From Chloroflexi bacterium 13_1_40CM_68_21 (GTDB taxonomy: Bacteria > Chloroflexota > Limnocylindria > P2-11E): DNA of 12,283 nt. Of this stretch, positions 6,878-12,283 are shown in pieces. Made by a program: the position numbers and the translations under genes. The notes below the pieces were generated by a model, which saw nothing but the letters and a program-made list of their open reading frames with translations, did not search any database and had not been told where the DNA came from. How positions within the stretch are numbered: the stretch's first letter is position 1; every line of letters begins with the position of its first letter. The stretch covers positions 1 through 12,283 of the forward strand of contig MNEO01000037.1 in assembly GCA_001917735.1 (NCBI GenBank), in the 5' to 3' direction.

Positions 6878-8148
6878 TCGACACGACCACGCCCATGGAG
6901 CGCGCCTATCTCGTCGGCCTGGACCTGCCGCGAACGGGATTCGACGGCGAGGACTCGCTGGACGAGCTCGCGTCCCTCGTGGAAGCCGCCGGAGGGATGG
7001 TCGTGGGACGCATGCTTCAGCCGCGGCGTGCCCCAGACCCGAACTCCTGGGTCGGCAAGGGCAAGGCTGCCGAGATTGCGCGTGAGGTCGCCCGGCTGCG
7101 CGCCGATCTCGTGGTCTCCGACGACGAGCTCAAGCCGAGGCAGCAGCGCGCCCTCGAGGAGGTCGTTGGGGCAGCCGTCGTGGACCGCTCCGGCGTGATC
7201 CTGGATATCTTCGCGCGGCACGCGCGCTCGCGTGAGGGCCGGATCCAGGTCGAGCTGGCCCAGCTCGAGTACCGGCTGCCGCGCCTCACCGGTCGCGGCA
7301 AGGAGATGTCACGGCTCGGTGGAGGCATCGGAACGCGCGGGCCCGGCGAGTCGAAGCTCGAGAGCGATCGCCAGATCATCCGCAAACGGATCCAGGATCT
7401 GCGCGGAAGGCTCGCGGAGGTCGCGCGACAGCGCGAGCGCGCGCGCGGTTCACGCGCGACCGAAGGGCTCTTTCTCGCATCCCTCGTGGGCTACACGAAC
7501 ACCGGGAAGTCCACGCTCCTCAACGCGCTTGCGAGCGCCGACGTGTTCGTCGCGGATCAGCCGTTCGCGACGCTCGATCCGACGACGCGCCGCACCGCGC
7601 TGAACGGTGGAGTGAATATCCTCGTCTCCGACACCGTCGGCTTCGTCAACAAGCTGCCACCGACGCTTCTCGCAGCGTTCCGCGCGACGCTCGAGGAGCT
7701 CAGCGACGCCGACCTGCTCGTGCACGTCGCGGACGTCGCGCACCCGAATCTGCACGAGCGCATGCGCGTCGTCGACGAAACGTTGAAATCGCTGGGCCTC
7801 GAACACCGGCCGCGACTCCTGGTCCTCAATCAGGCCGATCGCCTACGCGGCGACGAAGGCCGCGCAGCACGCGAAGCGCTCGCCGCGGAGTTCCCTGCGG
7901 CGGTCTTCCTCTCAGCGCTGCGCGGCGAGGGACTCGACGTGCTGCGCGCGCGTCTCGCGGAAGCCGCGGCCGCCGGCTGGCGGAGGATCAAGACGACGCT
8001 GCCGTACCAAGCGGGCGCACTCGTGCAGCAGATCCGTACTCGGGGATCGCTCAAGCGAGCCGACTACGAGGAGGCCGGCATCCTCATCGAAGCCGACGTA
8101 CCTCCGGAGCTCGCTGCGGAGATCGAGAGTGCGCTGCGTCGCCGCTAG
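6874..8148 (+). CDS. hflX: Ribosome-associated GTPase HflX
   Basis: HflX binds the large ribosomal subunit and splits stalled or stress-inactivated ribosomes, driven by GTP. The 424-residue product is almost the length of E. coli HflX (426). The N-terminal HflX domain carries ERAYLVGLDL (9-18), PDPNSWVGKGKAAEI (55-69) and the glycine-rich RLGGGIGTRGPGESKLE (147-163). The GTPase domain has G1 GYTNTGKST (206-214), G3 DTVGF (253-257) and G4 NQAD (319-322) in place of the more usual NKxD. TTG 6874 is preferred over ATG 6895 because of the GAGGGG upstream and because the extra MIDTTTP matches the usual lead-in to the ERxxLVG motif. It is the last gene of the tightly overlapping run; 110 bases separate it from the next start. 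Confidence 0.96.
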   Translation: MIDTTTPMERAYLVGLDLPRTGFDGEDSLDELASLVEAAGGMVVGRMLQPRRAPDPNSWVGKGKAAEIAREVARLRADLVVSDDELKPRQQRALEEVVGAAVVDRSGVILDIFARHARSREGRIQVELAQLEYRLPRLTGRGKEMSRLGGGIGTRGPGESKLESDRQIIRKRIQDLRGRLAEVARQRERARGSRATEGLFLASLVGYTNTGKSTLLNALASADVFVADQPFATLDPTTRRTALNGGVNILVSDTVGFVNKLPPTLLAAFRATLEELSDADLLVHVADVAHPNLHERMRVVDETLKSLGLEHRPRLLVLNQADRLRGDEGRAAREALAAEFPAAVFLSALRGEGLDVLRARLAEAAAAGWRRIKTTLPYQAGALVQQIRTRGSLKRADYEEAGILIEADVPPELAAEIESALRRR

Positions 8149-8258
8149 CGCTTCAGGCGAGCGAGCTATTGCTTGGGATCAAGTAAGGATCGGGCCATGC
8201 GTGACAGATTTGTCGCCCTTCCGTTACGCGTTCGTTGCCTCCAACATCAGAGACGCAA
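8149..8258 (+). promoter_or_regulatory. Leader region of the CAP-domain gene with two small inverted repeats
   Basis: This is the first non-coding gap after the long operon and probably contains the promoter of the CAP gene. Two small symmetric elements are visible: a 7-bp stem TTGCTTG/CAAGTAA with a GGAT loop at 8169-8186 (one G-U pair), and GACA-GATT-TGTC at 8203-8214. GTGACA at 8201-8206 resembles a -35 box, but no good -10 lies at the expected spacing, so no promoter is called. The region is too short for the large riboswitches sometimes found before wall-hydrolase genes. Confidence 0.3.
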
Positions 8259-9167
8259 ATGGGAAGGGTCCTCCGCGTCGAGGGACGTGCGCTAGCGAGC
8301 TTGCTTGCGGTCGTGGGGTTGTTCGTCGTGATGACCCCGTCGCTCGCCAATGGAGCGAGCCTCGACTCCGCCGAGCTGGAGCTCGTCGGGCGCGTGAACG
8401 AGTTTCGCGCGGCACGCGGTCTGCCGACCCTCGCGGTCTCCGACTCGCTCACCGCGGCGGCGAAGTGGATGTCGGCAGACATGGCGGTGAACAACTACTT
8501 CGCGCACACGTCTCAGGATGGCCGATCGCCGACCCAGCGCATGGCCGACGCCGGGTACCCGGCCCTCACCACATGGACGGGCGAGGACCTCGCCGCCGGA
8601 TACACGGCTACCGCTGACGTCCTCGCGGGATGGATCAACAGTCCCGCGCACTACGCGGTGCTCGTGAATCCCGAGTACCACGCGATCGGCATTGGTCGGG
8701 GGTTCGCATCGGGCTCGGTCTACGGCTGGTACTGGACCGCGGACTTCGGCGGGGTGATCGACGCGGGTCGTACCGCGGCGGCATTCGACGTCGGCTATCA
8801 CGCGCGCTGGTCAGACCAGAGTCCCGACCCGACTCTCGCCCCAGGACAGACCACGACGCTCGTCGTCGCTCTCCGGAACACCGGTTATCGGGGCTGGTAC
8901 GCCGGTGTGCCGAATCAGCAGGCCGCGATCGGAACGAGTGCGCCGCTGGACGGCGCGCGACCGGATCTCGCGTACAACTGGCTTTCGGTCAGCCGGCCGG
9001 CAACGACGACCACGAGCTACGTCGGACCGGGGCAAGTGGGGTGGTTCCAGTTCACCGTGCGCGCGCCTTCGACCCCCGGCGACTACGGTCTGGCTCTACG
9101 CGGCGTCGTCGACGGCGTGACCTGGCTCGAGGACGCCGGGATCTTCTTCACCATCCACGTCCGATAG
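8259..9167 (+). CDS. Secreted CAP/SCP-domain protein with C-terminal Trp-rich Ig-like domain
   Basis: A signal peptide is clear: Arg-containing N-region, hydrophobic core at about 11-25, and likely cleavage after the Ala residues near 30-33. The CAP (SCP/PR-1-like) domain covers about 37-168, with VNEFRAARGL (46-55), HTSQDGRSP (83-91), GEDLAAGY (108-115) and WINSPAHYAVLVNPEY (125-140) before IGIG. His83, Glu109 and His131 fit the CAP cavity residues. A second domain at about 176-302 has ALRNTGYRGW, a PGQVGWFQF segment and a terminal WLEDAGIFFTIHV, resembling the beta-sandwich with conserved tryptophans (NBR1-type Ig-like) found in secreted proteins of this kind. Bacterial CAP proteins are extracellular and of mostly unproven activity. 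ATG 8259 is used; a TTG at 8235 would add 8 residues before the signal peptide. Confidence 0.9.
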   Translation: MGRVLRVEGRALASLLAVVGLFVVMTPSLANGASLDSAELELVGRVNEFRAARGLPTLAVSDSLTAAAKWMSADMAVNNYFAHTSQDGRSPTQRMADAGYPALTTWTGEDLAAGYTATADVLAGWINSPAHYAVLVNPEYHAIGIGRGFASGSVYGWYWTADFGGVIDAGRTAAAFDVGYHARWSDQSPDPTLAPGQTTTLVVALRNTGYRGWYAGVPNQQAAIGTSAPLDGARPDLAYNWLSVSRPATTTTSYVGPGQVGWFQFTVRAPSTPGDYGLALRGVVDGVTWLEDAGIFFTIHVR

Positions 9168-9191
9168 CGCCAGGCGTTACAGGTTCCACGC

Positions 9192-9351
9192 GCGTTGCGG
9201 GTCCTGTCCCAGGCTCGGGGCCGTGCGCTCGCCGCACCCTCCCGCTCCATTCGCCCTATCCACCGCTGCTCGGCGACGCGGGTCCCAGGGCCCGCGGCTC
9301 GCGCACAACCCGCTCGCCCGTGCCACCCGCAACGGCGTGGACCCGCAACGC
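9192..9351. repeat. 13-bp inverted repeat enclosing the convergent intergenic region
   Basis: GCGTTGCGGGTCC at 9192-9204 is the exact reverse complement of GGACCCGCAACGC at 9339-9351. A further partial copy, ACCCGCAACG, is at 9325-9334, 6 bases before the same sequence in the right arm. Inside the arms, GTGCGC (9223-9228) can pair with GCGCAC (9301-9306), nested around the hairpin at 9278-9295. The whole lies between the convergent ends of the CAP gene and the rhodanese gene, with no coding sequence I can support. Confidence 0.55.
9278..9295. terminator. GC-rich hairpin between convergent genes, possible bidirectional terminator
   Basis: GCGGGTC-CCAG-GGCCCGC can form a 7-bp stem (one G-U pair) with a 4-base loop. 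It sits in the 194-base space between two convergent genes, where a shared terminator is expected. There is no T-tract on either side, so it is not a canonical intrinsic terminator; U-poor hairpin terminators have been proposed in high-GC bacteria. Confidence is limited for that reason. Confidence 0.35.
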
Positions 9352-9361
9352 TACGATCCGG

Positions 9362-10225
9362 TCAGCTGCGGCCGGTGATGATGGGGACGTCGGGATCGTT
9401 GCCCCATTCCTCCCAGGAGCCGTCGTACGTGCGCACGTCATCGTGGCCGAGCGCGGTAAGCACGAGATGCGTGAATGCGGCCCGCACGCCCGCCTGGCAG
9501 TAGGTGACCGTCCTTGTCTCCGGCCCGAACCCGGCGTTCGTGTAGAACTCCTCGAGCTCGCCGGCCTCGCGAAGCGTCCAGTCGTCCTTCAGCGCGTCCT
9601 TCCAGAGGATGTTCACCGCGCCGGGGATGTGTCCGCCGCGTGCCGCCCGCTTTTCGACGCCTGTGAACTCGGTGTCTCGCCGAACATCCAGGAGCCAGGG
9701 ATCTCCCGTGTGCACGGCGGCGAGGACCTCCTCCTTAGTCGCGATCACACCCTCGCGCGGGCGCGGCGTGAAGGTCGCAGGTCCGACCGTGACCTCGCCT
9801 CCCTCGAGCGGGCGGCGTTCCGCGATCCACTTCTGGATGCCGCCTTCCATGACCGCCATGCGGTCGTGGCCATAGCGGCGGAGCGCGAGCCACAGTCGCG
9901 CGGCGTGATGACCGCCCTCGGCGTCGTAGCCAACGACCATGGTGCGATCCCCGATGCCGAGCCGCGACATCGCCTTCGCGAACTCGGCCGGGCCGAGCAT
10001 CATCCACTGCGGGTGCCCGGATGCGGGTGGGGGAGCCGAGAGGTCGTTCGCCCAGCTCACGTACACAGCTCCCGGGAGATGACCGCGCAGGTACTGCGCC
10101 TGCATGTCCTCATCGAAGCTGAAGCGGCAGTCGACCACGCGCACTTCGGCGTCGCGCATCCGCGCCGCGACGCGATCGGTCGACCAGAAAAGATCGGGTC
10201 GTGCGAGCGGGGTCACGAGCGGCAC
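9362..10225 (-). CDS. Two-domain rhodanese, thiosulfate/3-mercaptopyruvate sulfurtransferase
   Basis: The product (287 residues from GTG 10225) has the tandem rhodanese layout. The N-terminal domain carries VVDCRF (30-35) and RGHLPGAVYVSW (47-58); its catalytic-loop position reads GYDAEGG (99-105) and lacks Cys, as expected for the inactive half. The C-terminal domain has LLDVRRDTEFTG (178-189), RGGHIPGAVNI (196-206) and the active loop CQAGVR (243-248), Cys243 being the persulfide-carrying residue. Such enzymes move sulfur from thiosulfate or mercaptopyruvate to acceptors such as cyanide or thiols; the CxxGxR loop leans towards the thiosulfate type, but substrate cannot be fixed by sequence alone. 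Starts at 10225 or 10216 (both GTG) are possible; the open frame reaches 10315, but the extra N-terminus is low-complexity and would overlap the divergent gene. It is probably cytoplasmic. Confidence 0.93.
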   Translation of the reverse strand: MPLVTPLARPDLFWSTDRVAARMRDAEVRVVDCRFSFDEDMQAQYLRGHLPGAVYVSWANDLSAPPPASGHPQWMMLGPAEFAKAMSRLGIGDRTMVVGYDAEGGHHAARLWLALRRYGHDRMAVMEGGIQKWIAERRPLEGGEVTVGPATFTPRPREGVIATKEEVLAAVHTGDPWLLDVRRDTEFTGVEKRAARGGHIPGAVNILWKDALKDDWTLREAGELEEFYTNAGFGPETRTVTYCQAGVRAAFTHLVLTALGHDDVRTYDGSWEEWGNDPDVPIITGRS

Positions 10226-10252
10226 TCTATCCGCGTTAGTCTTGCCTGGCCA
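10224..10252 (-). promoter_or_regulatory. Candidate promoter for the rhodanese gene, possibly leaderless
   Basis: Reading the minus strand, TGGCCA (10252-10247) and TAGAGT (10229-10224) are 17 bases apart, each matching four of six bases of the sigma-70 consensus. Transcription would then begin at about 10216-10217, exactly at the second GTG start of the rhodanese gene, implying a leaderless mRNA and a start at 10216. The boxes are weak, so this is only a candidate. Confidence 0.3.
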
Positions 10253-10257
10253 CGCGC

Positions 10258-10299
10258 ATGAGGAGGATCTCCCTGAGGACGGTGGCCGCGTTCCGTTAG
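10258..10299 (+). other. Thirteen-codon mini-ORF just before the C39-like gene
   Basis: ATG 10258 opens a short frame, MRRISLRTVAAFR, ending with TAG at 10297-10299. It is in the same frame as, and ends 3 bases before, the ATG of the following gene. It could be a leader peptide or chance; no Shine-Dalgarno lies before it, whereas AGGAGG falls within its second and third codons. Its TAG also forces the downstream gene to start at 10303. Confidence 0.2.
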
Positions 10300-10302
10300 C
10301 GC

Positions 10303-11637
10303 ATGGGTAGGGCATGGCGATACGCCGTCACGCCAATCGCCATCGGGCTGTTCGCAGCGTGCATCGGCGCGCCCACCGCACAGCCTGATGCCACCGCGAC
10401 GGCTTCGCCGGCGCCGACCGATCGACCCGTGACAACGCCCACGCCCGCGTCGACGCCAACACTCATACCGCAACCTGCGGACAAGGCGCCGGTCTCGTTC
10501 GCCCGAGCGGACTTCACGCATGGCACCTCAGCGGGCGTCACCGGGACCGGGCCGATCACCCTCGCGGCGAGCGGACTCACGGGTGGAACGTACGACGACC
10601 CGTTCGGCGCGCGAGGGATCGCGTTCCAGAGCGGCTCGTGGACCTCCGAGTGGATGCCCGTGGCGTTCGCATTCGACGAGCTGGTCGCGTCGTGGAACGC
10701 CGACACGCCACCGGGAACCTGGATCAAGCTCGAGATGCAGGCGCGCGGCGCCGGCCGCGAGACGAAGTTCTTCACGATGATCACATGGGCATCGGGCGAC
10801 GGCGACATCCATCGGACGTCCACGCCCGGACAGCAGGACGCCGACGGTGACGTCAACATCGATACGTTCATTCGCGCGAAAAGCGCGGCGCCCCTCGATG
10901 CGTATCGACTCCGCGTCGCGCTCTACCAGCGGCAAGCGATCGCCGCGAGCCCCTCGGTACGCATGCTGGCGGCAGTGACCTCAGCCGCGTTCAAGTACGA
11001 GATCCCGAGCCTCTTCGACAAGAATCCGCTGGAGCTCCAGGTCCCGACGTTCTCGCAGGAGACCCACAAGGGCGAATTCCCGCAGTACGACGGTGGAGGC
11101 GAGGCCTGGTGCAGCCCGACCTCGACGGCGATGGTCGTGGCCTTTCACGGAGCCGGGCCGACACCGGACGACCTCGAGCGCTTTCCCGGCCCGAACTACG
11201 ACGACCCGCAGGTCGACCACGCCGCGCGCTACACGTACGACTGGAACTACAAGGGCGCGGGCAACTGGCCGGCCAACGTCGCATACGCGACGCGTTTCGG
11301 TCTGGACGGTTTCGTGACGCGACTCCGCTCGCTCAACGAGGCGGAGCGCTTCCTCAACGCGAGCATTCCGCTTGTCGCCTCGATAAACGGTGAGCTCCCA
11401 GGGTTCCTCTTCGGCAAGACGAACGGGCACCTGCTGGTCATTCGCGGTCTCGACGCGAACGGCGACGTCATCACGAACGATCCGGCGGTCCAGAGCGACG
11501 AGCAGGGGCGAAAGACCTACCGGCGCGCCGACTTCGAGCGGGTGTGGCTCGGCGGGTCGGCCGGGATCGTCTACGTGATCTACCCGAGGGGCAAACCACT
11601 TCCGCCGAACGTACCTGGCCTTCCCCAGAACTGGTAG
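10303..11637 (+). CDS. Probable lipoprotein with C39-like cysteine peptidase domain
   Basis: The start is fixed: an in-frame TAG lies at 10297-10299 and ATG 10303 is the first start after it. There is no Shine-Dalgarno. The N-terminus is a short signal sequence ending in FAAC, with Cys20 the likely lipidation site, although Phe at -3 is unusual for a lipobox. A Thr/Pro/Ala-rich linker (about 23-60) follows, then a beta-rich domain (about 65-230) with no motif I recognise, then the C39-like (papain-fold) domain at about 244-430. The catalytic Cys is Cys270 in GEAWCSPTS, His376 lies in TNGHLLVI, and NDPA at 392-395 gives the third catalytic position. Also typical are ARYTYDWNYKGAGNWPANVAYA (308-329) and GLDGFVTRLRSL (333-344). 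It is expected at the outer face of the membrane; the substrate is unknown. The next gene starts 16 bases downstream. Confidence 0.9.
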   Translation: MGRAWRYAVTPIAIGLFAACIGAPTAQPDATATASPAPTDRPVTTPTPASTPTLIPQPADKAPVSFARADFTHGTSAGVTGTGPITLAASGLTGGTYDDPFGARGIAFQSGSWTSEWMPVAFAFDELVASWNADTPPGTWIKLEMQARGAGRETKFFTMITWASGDGDIHRTSTPGQQDADGDVNIDTFIRAKSAAPLDAYRLRVALYQRQAIAASPSVRMLAAVTSAAFKYEIPSLFDKNPLELQVPTFSQETHKGEFPQYDGGGEAWCSPTSTAMVVAFHGAGPTPDDLERFPGPNYDDPQVDHAARYTYDWNYKGAGNWPANVAYATRFGLDGFVTRLRSLNEAERFLNASIPLVASINGELPGFLFGKTNGHLLVIRGLDANGDVITNDPAVQSDEQGRKTYRRADFERVWLGGSAGIVYVIYPRGKPLPPNVPGLPQNW

Positions 11638-11653
11638 GCGTCGGCCGCCGCTG

Positions 11654-11950
11654 ATGCGAGGCGATCTCAGGCGCGCGCTCGCGCTCGTGCGCCGTCGAAC
11701 TCATCGCGGCCCGCCGCTTCGCGTGCGGCTTTTGGAGAAGCCGGATTGCGGGCTCTGCGCCGAGGTCTACCGTGCGCTCCGGCGCGTGTCGCTCGACATC
11801 CCGCTCGACATCGAGCGCGTGGACGTCACGCACGACGAGGCTCTCTTCGATCGCTACGGGCTGCGGATCCCGGTCGTCACGATGAGGGAGCGGGAGCTTG
11901 ACGCGGCGGGGGTGGACGACCGGGCGCTCGCGGCGTGGCTGCGCGCATGA
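11654..11950 (+). CDS. Small glutaredoxin-like protein (DUF836-type thioredoxin fold)
   Basis: The 98-residue product carries LLEKPDCGLCAEVYRAL at about 26-42, with the redox pair Cys32 and Cys35 (CGLC) after the first beta strand, and the RIPVV segment at 71-75, whose Pro is the conserved cis-proline of thioredoxin folds. This is the pattern of the DUF836 glutaredoxin-like family, whose partners are mostly unknown. The first 20 or so residues are Arg-rich and lie outside the fold; GTG codons at 11687 and 11723 are in frame, so the true start may be later. No Shine-Dalgarno is seen before ATG 11654. The gene overlaps the next one as ATGA, suggesting co-translation with the alkylation repair protein. 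Confidence 0.8.
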   Translation: MRGDLRRALALVRRRTHRGPPLRVRLLEKPDCGLCAEVYRALRRVSLDIPLDIERVDVTHDEALFDRYGLRIPVVTMRERELDAAGVDDRALAAWLRA

Positions 11951-12283
11951 CGGCGGCGGCGAGCGCGATCACATACTTCCGCGCGCGACTCCGACGCGGC
12001 GGGAGCGGAGTGCGTGCGGCCCATGACAAGGCGTACCTGAAGAGCGACCTGCACTTTTGGGGCGCCGACCTTCCGGCGATCCGGGCGGCCGTCCGGGGGT
12101 TTTGCCGCGCGCATCCCGATCTCAGTCGGGCCGAGCTTCGCGCGATCGCCGAGGCCCTCTACGCGACCGACGTGCACAAGCTGCGCGCTTCTGCGATCGG
12201 CGTCCATGAATGCCACCGCGAGTCGCTCATCGGCCGCGACCTTTCGTGGCTCATCGAGCTCGTGCGCCGTTCCAACAGTTGGG
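11947..12283 (+). CDS. DNA alkylation repair protein, AlkD-like HEAT-repeat family (3' end cut by window)
   Basis: An open frame runs from ATG 11947 to the window end with no stop; 112 residues are visible, about half of the usual 220-240. The opening AHDKAYLKSDLHFWGADLPAIRA (25-47) matches the family's typical start (YxKs..F.G...P.lR), followed by helical repeats with ALYATDVHKLRASAIG (70-85) and RDLSWLIELVRRSNSW (97-112). The terminal Trp is in the region where AlkD has one of its DNA-contacting tryptophans. AlkD-type proteins are glycosylases that remove bulky or positively charged alkylated bases such as 3- and 7-methylpurines. The catalytic Asp lies beyond the visible part, so activity cannot be judged. 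ATGA overlap with the upstream gene sets the start. Confidence 0.82.
   Translation, partial: MTAAASAITYFRARLRRGGSGVRAAHDKAYLKSDLHFWGADLPAIRAAVRGFCRAHPDLSRAELRAIAEALYATDVHKLRASAIGVHECHRESLIGRDLSWLIELVRRSNSW

Noticed and set aside
8201..8229. Sigma-70 promoter GTGACA-17-TTACGC before the CAP gene
   Set aside because: The -35-like box is good, but the hexamer at the -10 spacing matches the consensus at almost no position.
8630..10261. A 543-codon open frame on + running from the CAP gene through the rhodanese gene
   Set aside because: It is out of frame with the CAP domain, antisense to the well-supported rhodanese, and its translation is Arg/Ala/Pro-rich low-complexity sequence typical of high-GC shadow frames.
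10261..10266. AGGAGG as the Shine-Dalgarno of the C39-like gene
   Set aside because: It is 36 bases before the ATG at 10303, too far for a ribosome binding site, and a TAG lies between.

Overview
The window is GC-rich bacterial chromosome, strongly biased to G or C at third codon positions, with frequent GTG/TTG starts and tight gene packing. It carries no sign of phage, transposon, CRISPR array, rRNA or tRNA. The gene types (MoxR/DUF58/DUF4129 cluster, miaA-dapF-hflX order, CAP protein with a Trp-rich Ig-like domain, C39-like secreted protein of the 'GEAWCSPTS' type) fit an uncultured high-GC lineage near Chloroflexota or Actinomycetota. That placement is inference from gene content, not from a marker gene.

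Region 1 (2-8148, all + strand) is one compact run of eight genes. It starts with the 3' part of a PHP-domain phosphoesterase. Next comes an unrecognised membrane protein made of two tandem copies of the same roughly 110-residue module. Then a MoxR AAA+ ATPase, a DUF58 protein and a multi-spanning membrane protein ending in DUF4129 form a familiar cell-envelope-associated set, here without a recognisable transglutaminase. MiaA (tRNA modification), DapF (meso-diaminopimelate synthesis) and HflX (ribosome-associated GTPase) follow. Most junctions overlap by 1-14 bases (TGATG, GTGA, GTGA, TTGA), which suggests an operon with translational coupling.

Region 2 (8149-10302) holds a secreted CAP/SCP protein on +, facing a two-domain rhodanese sulfurtransferase on -. 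The 194-base space between their convergent ends contains a perfect 13-bp inverted repeat enclosing a GC-rich hairpin, possibly a bidirectional terminator or a structured RNA. The rhodanese gene diverges from the next gene across a short promoter region.

Region 3 (10303-12283, +) carries a probable lipoprotein with a C39-like cysteine peptidase domain, a small glutaredoxin-like CxxC protein, and the start of an AlkD-like DNA alkylation repair protein that runs off the window. The last two overlap by ATGA.

No clear new defence or mobile system was found. The least explained items are the duplicated membrane protein joined to the MoxR cluster and the structured convergent intergenic region.
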